Source: Panax quinquefolius (lineage: Eukaryota; Streptophyta; Magnoliopsida; Apiales; Araliaceae). From it: a stretch of 64,000 bases of DNA. The stretch spans positions 16,685,258-16,749,257 of the forward strand of contig CM035169.1 in NCBI GenBank assembly GCA_020205615.1. The letters are read 5' to 3'. How positions within the stretch are numbered: position 1 is the first letter of the stretch; each line of letters starts with the position of its first letter. The notes beneath the pieces are model-generated. The model did no database searches and was not told where the DNA came from. It saw only the letters and a list, made by a program, of their open reading frames with translations. Shown here piece after piece: positions 1-10,155 of this stretch. The position numbers were made by a program, and so were the translations under genes.

Positions 1-20
1 CTAATTTTGGGGGCGTCGCG
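1..20 (+). repeat. Last 20 bases of the E1 5' LTR
   Basis: The segment CTAATTTTGGGGGCG matches the terminus of the 3' LTR near 10137-10155 and the ends of the other plus-oriented LTRs. The final bases read GTCGCG where other copies read GTCACA, so the terminus is mutated. Confidence 0.8.
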
Positions 21-21
21 G

Positions 22-38
22 TTGGTATCGAGCTTAGG
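22..38 (+). promoter_or_regulatory. Primer-binding site of E1, tRNA-Met-like
   Basis: TTGGTATCGAGCTTAGG follows the LTR end directly. Plant LTR elements primed by initiator tRNA-Met carry TGGTATCAGAGC; this site keeps TGGTATC and GAGC but lacks the A between them. The same form occurs in the opposite orientation at 43768-43783 in element E4, so it is a family trait, not a private mutation. Confidence 0.7.
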
Positions 39-208
39 ATATGATCCCTGGCTAAGATATGAGAATAGTACTAGGAGGGGAGAGACGGGGAATACCTTCG
101 CTAGTATTACCTACCTAAGTTTATGTGTTATTTTATTGGTTGGAATTAGAATATAAGGATAATATGTTACATGTCAATTAACCTTTTGTTTTGTGGCAGG
201 ATCTGAAA

Positions 209-1322
209 ATGACATCTGAGAATGTTGAGAATAGCAATGGAGCACAGACGATCGTTGATTCACCAAATATCAATAATCGAGGATAATGTGCATTAAGAAG
301 GCGACAATCTCATATGCAACAACAACAACCTTGACCAAATGATGAATGATCAAATGTTTGGAGGCTTTATGCAATTATGCAATACAGCAATGAGAGCGAC
401 TCTGTCCAAAAGCGTGGGGTGGAAACAAGGAAAACTCTCGGGCGGTCGCGCTAAACAATTCAAGGAGCTGGGACCACCGGAGTTTAAGGGAGAGCAAAAC
501 CACTGGCGGAAGCATGGATAAAGCAGATTACCAAGATATTTGATGTCTTGGGATGCTCAGAGGAGCAAAGGTTCCTTCTACGCCTTTTATGTTGTGGAGA
601 GGCGCAGATTCTTGGTGTGGAATTGGTAAAAGCGTACTCAACTCTTTCTTGTCTTGAAGATATCTTGGGAGAAGTTCCAGGAGGCATTCAACGACAAATA
701 CTTTCTGAAAGTATTAGCCACATGAAGGAGGTGGAGTTTATCAAGTTGGAACAAAACAATATGGCCAAGTGTAATGTCTGAGGCAAAATTTGCGGAGTTA
801 TCACGGTTTCGTCCCACTTGGTGGATAATGAAGAGAGAATGGCGCGGATGTTTTTAAGAGGTTTGAAATAGGAGATCGTCAACATCTTATTTCTCATAAA
901 GCTGTGTTTGTATTCGGGATGTTGTAAATAGGGCTCGATTAGTGGAGCGCGATAACGAGTCAACTTGACTAAAAAGAAGTAAATTTAAAAATTATAATAC
1001 CGGTGAGTAGTCATCGAGCGGTGACAACAAGCGTGGAGGGAATCAACGGGCGGATATGGTAACCACTTGCCGGTGGTAATCGAGGCCAAAACAATAAGAA
1101 TGGACATTTCAAAAAAGGAGATTCAACAATGATGGAAAGGCGTCAAAGACACAAAGACTCGTTGTTAAGGAAGGAGAAAGACCACCTATCATATGCTTCA
1201 AATGTGAGGAGAGGGACACATCGGTCCAAAAATGCGTCACGCCGTCCAAAGCATGTTATAATTGTGGAAGAGAAGGTCACTTAGCTCGATTTTGTTGTTT
1301 CTAGAAGACAAATTCAGCTAGG
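209..1322 (+). pseudogene. gag of E1 (broken)
   Basis: A likely start ATG lies at 209 and opens MTSENVENS. Capsid-type coding then runs through several frames (339-521, 548-781 and others) interrupted by stops near 521 and 781. The 3' end holds a zinc knuckle at 1254-1295 with pattern C-x2-C-x4-H-x4-C (CYNCGREGHLARFC), preceded by a degenerate C-x2-C near 1194. Gag packages the element RNA into particles. This copy cannot make the protein because of frameshifts and stops. Confidence 0.75.
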
Positions 1323-2078
1323 ATGGAGGCACCAAAGGTAGTCCCGGAAAAGTCAAGCCAGAAAGTGCGAGGAGGCGTTTGTTGTGACCTCCCAGGAGAG
1401 CAAGGAACCCAAATGAGGTCATCACGGTGTAAGCTTATCATAAACTCTAATGAAGTCTATACTTTATTTGATACCGATTCTACCCATTCTTTTATTTCTT
1501 CTACTTGCGCTCATCGATTAAATTTGACTCAGGAGAAATTAGACTTTGACTTATCTGTGGAAACTCCGTTGGGAGAAACCTTCATTACATCCATTTGTTT
1601 ATAAGTCTTGTTTGGTTCAAATCGGTACCTCACATTACTGTCGATCTTATTTCATTAAAAATACTTGCATTTGGCGTGATTCTGGGATTGATTGGTTAAC
1701 TACTTATCATGCAAAAATTGATTGTTTTCGTAAGGTTGTTAGCTTTCATATTCCTAACCAACCTATTATGGGAATTCAAGCGACCAAACCATTAAAATCA
1801 ATCACGGTCATCTCAAGCCATAAAGCTATTCGTTTTTTGAAAAACGGATGTCAAGCTTTCTTAGCTCATGTCATAGATTTAAACAAAAATACGTCGGTTT
1901 TGAGCGATATTTCTATTGTTAATAAATTTCTGACGTATTCCACGAAAAACTTTCGGCCTACCTCAGAGCGTGAAATTGAATTTTGTATCGACGCTTTGAC
2001 CCGTGACAAAACCTATTTCCAAAGCCCATATCGAATAGCTCTATTGAACTTCAGGAGTTAAAGACCCAATGCAGAATT
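1323..2078 (+). pseudogene. Aspartic protease and pol linker of E1 (broken)
   Basis: The frame from 1323 carries the retropepsin active-site neighbourhood, but at 1470-1478 it reads DTD before STHSF where retropepsins need DTG, so the catalytic loop is altered. Coding passes to another frame near 1546-1604 (a GIDWLTTYHAKIDC block at about 1685-1730) and reaches the start of RT at about 2000-2078, where an LTR insertion cuts it. The protease would process the Gag-Pol polyprotein. Confidence 0.75.
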
Positions 2079-4789
2079 GTGGCGCCCCCAAAATAGGTAT
2101 ACATCACCCATTACGAGTTGTCAATACATGGTATGTAAACAACTACAACTTTATTATTACAACAAGAAAGCGTGAGTTTGAATACAAATATTATCTTCAG
2201 CATAATATCTATACTCAAATAAATCCTCATCACATTTATTGATACATTATTTTACAAAAATGGTGAGGACTACTAAACAACTCTCTCTAGAACATTCATT
2301 CCATACCCATTCCCAACTCGTACTTTCGCTTATATTCTCGCCTCCCGAGAAGAAAAATGGAACAAAAAGGAAAAAGGTGAGCTCAACTAGCCCGATAAAG
2401 AATATTATGACTAAGATAATATACAACAAATTACCGTTAGTCTTCAACGAGGGAAAAATCTAATAGAACACAATAGACAACAAATTTTAAATCAATATTC
2501 GCATAATGAAATAATAATTCATTAGAAGAGTTAAGTAGAGAATGCAAACTACTATCTTACATGTATGAATTTAAAAGTTCATCGTCTATCTTTTATCCCT
2601 GTAACATCAATCAATATATATCCGAATCAAATATTCATCTTTGCACTCTCAAGCCAAAGATATTCATCGATTGGTCATGTTCATCTAAACACACATTCAT
2701 CTTTGCACTACTGGCCAAAGATATTCTTCAGAAATCATTCATCTTTGCACTACTCTGGGCCAAAGATATTCAAGAATATCCTCATTTAAGATTGAGGATG
2801 ATGAAAAATATTTTAAAGAAATGAATCCGGTGAAACAAAATGACAAGGATTAAGGATTAAGGATTAAGTACTTTATTTTATCCATGTCCAAAAATACCTC
2901 AAAAATAATCATAGTGGTGTAAAATTCAAGAATGATCAAAACATGGATACAATAAAGCTAGTATCCGGAATAGATATTTTGGACAAAAAGAAGAAATTTT
3001 ATTTTTGGTGAATAGTGTCGATTATCGTGAATAGTGCAAGTATCGTGAATAGTAACTCCGACACCAAAAGATAGAAATTTCCAAAAAACATCTTCACGCT
3101 TTATGAATAGTACTTTCGTGAATAGAACTCGTGAATAGTAACTCATGAATAGTAACTCATGAATAGTAACCCCGACATAAAAATGTTCCAAATTTGATAA
3201 AAAGTTCCAACCAATATTTTAGCATAATGATATTGAAGAAATAATATCATTTGAGAAGAAAATAACATCCCTTACCTCGAAAGATTAGTATTTTAGCTGG
3301 AATACCGGGTATAGTCTTTGAAGGAACTTGCAGACCGTCTAACAATACTCAAAGTATACTCACAAGAATACGCTCAATATATCGAGAGAGAAATAGAGAG
3401 AAACTTCAGTTTCTGGTGTGTTTTTCAATTCTAACCTAAGTACCCTATTTATAGGAAAATGCTTAGAACACCAAAGCAGAAAATTTAATAAAATATTAAT
3501 ATATATTATAAATTTCCTTAGCCAATGTTTGATGATTTGATTTCAGCAATTAATATCACATGTTAGCCCACTTAAATGCAAAAAAACGTTTTTCTTTAAA
3601 ATAATAATTAAAACTTCCAAAAATCAATTATTTCGGAGCTTCGGAACTTCAATAATTCACAATAAATAGCCCTTTTATCAGAAAATTCGAATCTCGCGAG
3701 TTTTTATAGGAAATTCAATTCTCTACAACTTTGCAGAAGAAAGTTTTTCCGAATTCCAAACAGAAATTGACCGAAATCCACAAACGGACGATTTTACAGG
3801 CTATAATCAAATTTCAGTCAATAAATGGGGTCCGCCGACATGTTTAACATGTTTTAAATATTTATTGCAACAAAAATACTCTTCCTCCTCGTATACTCAT
3901 ATATCCCACATTCGTTGTAAAAATATCACCATTATTATATTATTAAAATATAATAATATATTTAAATAAATTATTTTATCAGAAAAAGATAAAATTTCAA
4001 TTTTCAACAATTGTCACATTAAAAATTTTCTCCATCTATATCCACATAAAATCAATATTTTCTCATCATATGAATCAATAATTAATTGTTCACAAATAAT
4101 ATTACAGAATCACAATATTGACAATCGTGAGTTCAGGAAAGAGGGGCTTTCAATAAGAATTTCTCCTTCTTTGGCCATGCAATTAGGTGACCAAACCTCT
4201 CCTTATGCAGAACTTTCTAGACATTGCCAATAATGTTATCTAATAATATTATTCAGATAATATGAATTATTGCTTCGATAATGAAAAATACTGTGTAATG
4301 ACAATTATTGAAACAACAACAATATAAAATATCAACGCAACAATTATTAAATCAATAAAATCTTTGAGCGGTAATTCGTAACCATTATTGAGTAGTGCCT
4401 TCTTACGTAAGAATCAATAATTGGTGCGATACCGGTAATCTTCTTGTGTTTTAACCACCGAGTATTTTAATAAGATTAATTCAGTAATAACTACTGTTTG
4501 TTATTTTTAAACAACTTATATTTGTCGTTTTCTTCATCCAATCGCTTTCAAGTTATGGGGCCCACACATGGTCGCTGGCAAGTAGTACGAATATTCCCGA
4601 AGCATACGAATATTCCACGACCAAACGAATATTCCCAAACAACAATGAATATTTTATAACCACTTGCTTATTTTGAAATATTTAGTATTTTACCCCTAAC
4701 TATCCACATTAATCAAATCAACCCTTACTATTTCAAAATAATAAATAGAGAAAAATAAAATTTCATTAATAATAAGTTGGGGTCTTTAC
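2079..4789 (-). mobile_element. Solo LTR, minus orientation, inserted in the RT of E1 (subfamily B)
   Basis: It begins GTGGCGCCCCCAAAATAGG and ends GGGGTCTTTAC, the reverse complement of the family's TGTAAGACCCC...GGGGGCGTCACA termini. It is flanked by GAATT at 2074-2078 and 4790-4794, a 5-bp target duplication, and the RT reading frame continues across it. It contains three tandem copies of the AAAGATATTC repeat around 2640-2790, GTGAATAGT repeats at about 3000-3175, and a TATA-type box in its own sense near 3445-3455. No internal region remains, so it is a solo LTR left by LTR-LTR recombination. Confidence 0.9.
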
Positions 4790-5575
4790 GAATTGTTAGA
4801 CATCGGCTTTATTAGCCCTAGTACTTCTTCTCTTGGGGTGCTCTCCTGCTCATTCTCGCTTAGGGGTGAAGAAGAAAGATGGGAGTATGCGACTTTGTAT
4901 TGATTATCGGGAGTTGAATCATGTCACCATCAAAATAGGTATCCATTGCCACGTATTGATGACTGTTTGACCCGATTGCAAGGAGCCAAATTCTTTTCAA
5001 AGATTGATCTTCGTTAGGATATCACCAATTGAAGATTAGAGCCGTGACATTCCAAAGACGGCTTCGAGAACTCGATGACGGGCATTATGAATTTCTAGTC
5101 ATGTCCTTTGGATTGACTAATGCTCCCGCCGCCTTCATGGATATGATGAACCGAGTATTCAAGGAATATTTGGATCACTTTGTGGTCGTCTTTATTGATG
5201 ACATCCTTATTTATTCCAAAAGCCGGAAGATCATGAAAGCAACACTTGAGGTCGACACTCCAAAAGCTTCGTGAATATAAGCTTTATGCCAAGTTGAAGA
5301 AATGCGAGTTACGGCGAGAAGTAGCATTCCTTGGGCACGTGGTATCAAGTCATGGAATATCTGTTGACCCAAAGAAAGATTGAAGCTATTCAAAGTCGGG
5401 AACAACCTAAATCGATGGCCAAGAAGTACGTAGCTTTCTCGGTTTTATTTGGTTATTATCGAAGATTCGTGGAAGGATTTTCTCGAATCGCTACTCCATT
5501 GACTTCGGTGACTCGGAAAGATACAAAGTTCGGTTGGAGGCGAAGAATGTGAGAAGAGTTTTCAAGAACTCAAGA
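4790..5575 (+). pseudogene. Reverse transcriptase of E1 (broken)
   Basis: Resumes from 2078 after the LTR insertion with LLDIGFI. Recognisable blocks are the YPLPRIDD region (about 4935-4965), the FSKIDLR region (about 4995-5015), and at 5029-5274 a clean frame with [12 protein letters not shown] followed by the FIDD catalytic motif, the Ty3/gypsy form of YxDD. Further downstream a GYYRRFVEGFSRIATPLT block occurs at about 5435-5510. Stops and frame changes separate these blocks. Confidence 0.85.
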
Positions 5576-5599
5576 GGAGACTTATTTCAATTTTGTTCG

Positions 5600-5990
5600 A
5601 CAATACCATCTAGCTCGGAGGGATTTGTCATCTACTGATGATGCTTCGGGCAAAAGGTTGGGATGTGTTCTTATGCAACATGGAAAAGTTATAATTTATG
5701 CCTCGCGACAACTCAAAAGAATATGAGAGGAATTATCCTACTCATGATCTAGAGTTCATAATTTGTTATCTTTCACTTAAAATTTGGAGGCATTACTTGT
5801 ATGGGGAGAAAGTGAAGATCTTTACGGATCATAAAAGCCTCAAATATTTCTTCACTCAAAAGGAACTCAACATGCGACAACGACGTTGGCTTGAAGCTGT
5901 ATTGAAAGATTATGATTATACCATCCAATACCATCTTGGAAAATTTAAGCGTGGTAGGCGATTTAATTGAGTAGAAGATCATACGCAAGC
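5600..5990 (+). pseudogene. RNase H of E1 (partly open)
   Basis: A DASGKRLGCVLMQ block at about 5640-5675 leads into the frame 5698-5970, which has [32 protein letters not shown] and RQRRWLE, the usual Ty3/gypsy RNase H landmarks. The frame closes at 5970 with a stop just after the IQYHLGK motif. RNase H removes template RNA during reverse transcription. Confidence 0.8.
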
Positions 5991-6272
5991 ACGAGTGCGA
6001 TATTGTCGTAAGGCCCATTATGTGTGACTTGCAAAGGATGGAGATAGAGTTAAAGACTCGAGGGGACGCATGTGATGATAAGCGAGTATCTGAGTAGAAC
6101 CGACTTTAATCGATAAAGTTAAAATTCGCTTCAAACTACGGACACGGAGGTGATGCGTATGAGGAAGAAAGCAAGAAGGTCTTATCTGGGAAGCAAGAAT
6201 CGATAAAGAAGGAATACTTGAGTCAACTCCGGACTTTGTGTTCCTAACGATTACGATTTAAAGTATAATATC

Positions 6273-7130
6273 ATGATGGAGGCGCACAACACACCATTTG
6301 CAATCCATCACAGGAGTACCAAAATGTATCATGATATTCGTCATACATTTTGGTGGAGCAATATGAAGAGAGAGAGATATTTGTTTATCTCAAGGTGTCT
6401 AACTTGTCAACGAGTTAAGCGGAGCATCAAGTACCAAAAGGTCCATTGCAACCACTTGAAATTCCGGAATGGAAGTGGGAGCACATTACCATGGATTTCG
6501 TTATCGGTCTTCCTAAGGTTTCTCAAGGCATAGATGCGATTTGGGTCATTGTTGAAAGATTGACCAAGTGCGCTCATTTCTTTACCGTCACGAGAAACTT
6601 ATACACTTAAACGTCTTGCTCAGTATGTACATAAAGCGAGATTGTAAAGACTACATGGTATGCCGATATCCATAGTTTACGATCGAGACCCAAGATTCAC
6701 TTCACGATTTTGGGTTAGTTTACAAAAAGCTATGGGCACAGACTTACGATTTAGCTCGGCATATCATCCTCGACGAGACGAGACGATGGAGAGGACTATT
6801 CAAACACTTGAAGATCTATTAAGACTTTGTGTCCTTGATTTCAAGGAAGTTGGGACAAGTTCTTACCATTGGTGGAGTTTTCCTACAACAACAGTTATCA
6901 AGCAAGTATTGGCATGGCTCCATTCAAGCGTTGTATGGAAGAAAGTGTCATTCTCGAAGATCTTTGGGATGAGGTGGGTGAAGCAGCGTTGTTGGGACCG
7001 GAGTTGAATGCGTATGACTACGGAAAAGATTCAAACGATCCGACAACGACGTATAAAAACCTCACAAAATAGACAAAAGAGTTATCTTGATCTTCATCGA
7101 AAGGACGTGGAATTCGATATAAGAGATCAT
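6273..7130 (+). pseudogene. Integrase of E1 (broken)
   Basis: An HHCC zinc-binding domain lies at 6273-6440 (HNTPFAIHHRSTKMYHDI, then CLTCQRVK). The catalytic core follows with MDFVIGLPKVSQG at about 6492-6530, [12 protein letters not shown] at about 6677-6712 and SSAYHPRRDETMERTIQ at about 6753-6803. The second Asp and the Glu of the DDE triad are visible. A stop at about 6608 and frame changes make it inactive. Confidence 0.8.
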
Positions 7131-7504
7131 GTGTTGTTAAGAGTTGCTCCATGGAAAGGAGTTACAAGATTTGGAAAGAGAGAAAACTCAATCCTCGATT
7201 CATCGGTCCATTTTAATCCTCGATCGAGTAGGAGGCGTGGCTATAGACTCGCTTTTTCTGCCAAGTATGTCTCGTGTTCATGCGTTTTTCACATATCCAC
7301 GTTACGTAAATATGTGAAAGACCCGAACCACATTATTGAGTTAGAACCGGACGAAATAGCGGAAGATTTGGCGTATGAAGAGGTTCTGTTCAAATCTTGG
7401 ATAAGAAGGAACATATTCTACGCTCCAAGGTTATACGTCAAGTCAAAGTTTTGTGGAGGAACCACGATGTTGAGGAAATGACTTGGGAGTTAGAATCGAA
7501 ATGA
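7131..7504 (+). pseudogene. Integrase C-terminus with chromodomain-like tail of E1
   Basis: The segment around 7280-7330 reads VFHISTLRKYVKDPNH, the border between the integrase GPF/Y module and the chromodomain in Tekay/Del elements. The tail ends near 7504 after a VKVLWRNHDVEEMTWE-like stretch that spans a frame change around 7440. Chromodomains of this clade are thought to steer integration to heterochromatin, which fits the self-nesting in this window, though that link is inference. Confidence 0.65.
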
Positions 7505-7561
7505 AATCAAGGTATCCTTACCTCTTGACATACCAGTATCGCATTCTAATTTCGAGGGAGA

Positions 7562-7581
7562 AATTTCATAAGAAGGGAGGT
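7562..7581 (+). promoter_or_regulatory. Polypurine tract of E1
   Basis: AATTTCATAAGAAGGGAGGT ends directly before the TGT of the 3' LTR. Its reverse complement sits beside the left LTR of E4 at 36456-36476. It primes plus-strand DNA synthesis. Confidence 0.85.
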
Positions 7582-8535
7582 TGTAAGACCCCAACTTTTA
7601 TAAATAAAGATGAATTTTTCTATAAATATTATTTTGAATATTATGGAATAAATTTGATATAATGTTATAGTTGTGGGTAATATTTATAAATTTTGCAAAG
7701 TAAGCAAGTTGTTATAAAATATTCGTTTGGTCGGGAATATTCTTTTTGTCGGGGAATATTAAATACGACTACTCAATCATTGGTGGACCCCACAACGGAA
7801 GTATTGTCGTAGTTAGAAAATGACAAAATTATCTTTCTATAAAAATAACTGGCAGAGGTGTTATCGTTAAAGCTGTTGAACTACCCCGTAGTAAAAAAAC
7901 ACGATGTCTGGCGTAGTTGTATAGTAGCAATACACGATATTGATTATTGATACTTACGTGAGAAGTCAGTTTCAATTTATGCTTTCAATTATTACTACGA
8001 TGAATTCACGCATCATATCTCTTATATTATTGATTCAATTATTGTCACAAAGATTATCATCGTATAATATGTTATAGTATTAAATCAATAATTGAGACGA
8101 CAAGTTATAAATGATTAATAATTGTTGAAAGATTAAATATGTGTTGATTAAAAATAAAATGATTTGTGGTAATATTTATTGATCCTTGATGTATATAAAG
8201 AGTTTGTTATGAGGCGTTTGTGGTAAGTTTGATTATTTTATAGGGGGCTCATATGTCATCATCTAAGAGTCTCTTTCGTCGATAGTAATTACCTTCGTCG
8301 ATAGTAATTACCTTTGTGAATATAGTAATTACCTTCGTCAATAGTAATTACCTTTACCAGACGTCAAACCACTTGTCGTTTCATATTACAGGTGTCGAAC
8401 CACTTGTCGTTTCACATTACAGACGTCGAACCACTTGTCGTTTCACATTCTGAGCGTCAAACCACTTTTCTTTTCACATCACCGGTCGTTAAGCCACTTG
8501 CCTTTTCACACGGGTCTTGCTAAGCTAAAATCTTC

Positions 8536-8544
8536 TATAAATAG
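8536..8544 (+). promoter_or_regulatory. TATA box of the E1 3' LTR
   Basis: TATAAATAG about 950 bp into the LTR, followed after some 45 bp by a GAGA-rich stretch. The same box occurs in L3 at 33207-33215 and, reversed, at 45020-45028. Confidence 0.6.
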
Positions 8545-8799
8545 AGGCCTAGTGCTTCATTATTTTCACGAATTCATTCAAGCTATATAGAGAGAAAGTA
8601 TAGAGAGAATAAGAGAGAAAGAAGAAGAGTATTTTATTCTACTACCTCCGCAAAGTATTCAATCTCCTACCAAAAGTAAGGGGTGTTATTCTTTCTTATT
8701 CATGAAGAGAAGCTGTTGTTATTCCATTGCTTATTATTCATTGGAATAACTTTGTATCGTGGTTTACCTATACTTGGTGACATTCTTCTATTATTACAT

Positions 8800-9090
8800 T
8801 GGAACGTCCCATGCGTGTGTTTTACAGGACCTGGTTAAAATCTTTATTATTATTACATTGGAACATCACATGCATGTGTTTTACACGGACTGGTTCCATC
8901 TTTTTTATTATTATTCTGTTGGAACATCACATGCATGTGTTTTACACGGACACTGGTTCCATTCTTTATTATTCTGTTGGAATATCCACATGCATGCGTT
9001 TTTCTGTGGGACTGGTTCCGTTATTTATTATTACGTTGGAATAACTCGCATGCGATTCTATCGCATGCATGGTGATTTCTTTTGTTATTC
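8800..9090 (+). repeat. Five ~60-bp tandem units inside subfamily A LTR
   Basis: Each unit reads roughly TTGGAACATCACATGCATGT, then TTTTACACGGACTGGTTCCA and a TTTATTATTA spacer. Related arrays are at 39283-39580, 52150-52460 and 59330-59640, and reversed at about 47990-48330. Frames open through the array are a by-product of the repeat and not genes. Confidence 0.85.
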
Positions 9091-10155
9091 CATTCTTTAT
9101 TATACCCGGTTGGTTAAAACTTTGACTTCTATACTCCATGAAATTAGTGGAATATCCTTGATATTTGCGCTTCATCCAAAGATATCCTTTCATGCGAAAT
9201 ATTATTCTCGGTGATTCTTGAATTTTACTCTACAAAGCAATATCATGTTGTCGAGTTTGGATGTTATTGGTTCCTAGATAAATTAATTCTTGAACTTGTT
9301 TTATTGAATTCTTATATCATTGCCATCATCCTCATGTTTATATTATGTTGAAAGTCATCGTGGCTTTGTAGTGCATAGATGGACTTGGTATGATTATGAC
9401 GAGAGACTATTCGGTGTAATCATGGTAGTAATATTACAAATGATGTGGTAAAAATCCTCGGTGGCCGTAGTGCATTGATGGACGATTGTTGGCATGATCA
9501 TAACCATTAATGAATACACAAATATTCTTGGCCGTGAGTGCATGAATAATTGTGGTCGTGATACTAAAGAATATCCTTGGCAGTAGTAGTGCGGGGTGAT
9601 TCGATGATGTGGAATATTTATTAAAAGTGAATCTCAAATTTATAACAAATGATGAAAAACCTTTTAAATCATAAAAGATAGTAGATTTTATTTTTTACTT
9701 GACTCTTTTAATGGATTCTTTGGTTCATTGTAGTTAAACTTGATGTTCATTATATTTTATCGGTTTAACATTTTGTTAGGCTAATGATAATTTATTACGC
9801 ATTATCTTAGTCATAATATTTCTTCTTGAGCTAGTTGAGCTCACCCTTTCTTTCACTATTTCTTCTGTGAAATGAGAATATAGCTAGGGACGAGTCGGGG
9901 AGAGCAGAGTAATGGTCCGAGAGGATAGCATTAGTAGTCCTCACTATTCGTGAAATAGTGTGAAAATAATTATAATGAGGACTCCTTTTGAGTTTGTATA
10001 ATATCTAGTAAACAATATTTGTATTCAAACTCACGAGTTTTTGTCGTATTGCATACATTTACAGAGGTTATATTAGTAAGTTGTATTTAAATTACGCATT
10101 CATGTATCTGACTACCCAAGATGAGTGATGTATACCTAATTTTGGGGGCGTCACA

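Larger units (their letters stand above)
1..10155 (+). mobile_element. E1: degenerate Ty3/gypsy chromovirus (Tekay/Del-like), 5' LTR cut by window edge
   Basis: Visible order is LTR end, primer-binding site, gag with CCHC knuckle, protease, reverse transcriptase, RNase H, integrase, chromodomain-like tail, polypurine tract and 3' LTR. Integrase following RT/RNase H is the Ty3/gypsy order. The tail after integrase (a segment reading VFHISTLRKYV, then an acidic stretch and a WRNHDVEE-type block) is what Tekay/Del chromoviruses carry. Every coding segment has stops or frame changes, so the copy is dead. A 2.7-kb minus-oriented LTR (2079-4789) splits the RT. The 3' LTR abuts another minus-oriented LTR at 10156, which suggests E1 inserted into an older LTR of the same family. 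The left target duplication is outside the window. Confidence 0.9.
7582..10155 (+). repeat. 3' LTR of E1 (subfamily A)
   Basis: Starts TGTAAGACCCCAACTTTTAT after the polypurine tract and ends GGGGGCGTCACA. Length about 2574 bp. A TATA-type box TATAAATAG is at 8536-8544, followed by a GAGA-rich stretch with repeated AGAGAGAA (8588-8625), so transcription probably starts just downstream. It holds a run of short repeats AGTAATTACCTTCGTC (8270-8350), CACTTGTCGTTTCA repeats (8370-8500), and about five 60-bp units at 8800-9090. It lacks the conserved block found at 32437-32560 in other copies. Confidence 0.9.

Noticed and set aside
8759..9214. 151-codon plus-strand frame
   Set aside because: It runs through the 60-bp tandem units of the E1 3' LTR; similar frames at 39217-39558 and 52094-52489 are the same repeat in other LTRs.
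2079..10155. Oppositely oriented LTRs read as one large foldback element
   Set aside because: The inner minus LTR has its own GAATT target duplication and splits a reading frame, so it is a separate insertion.
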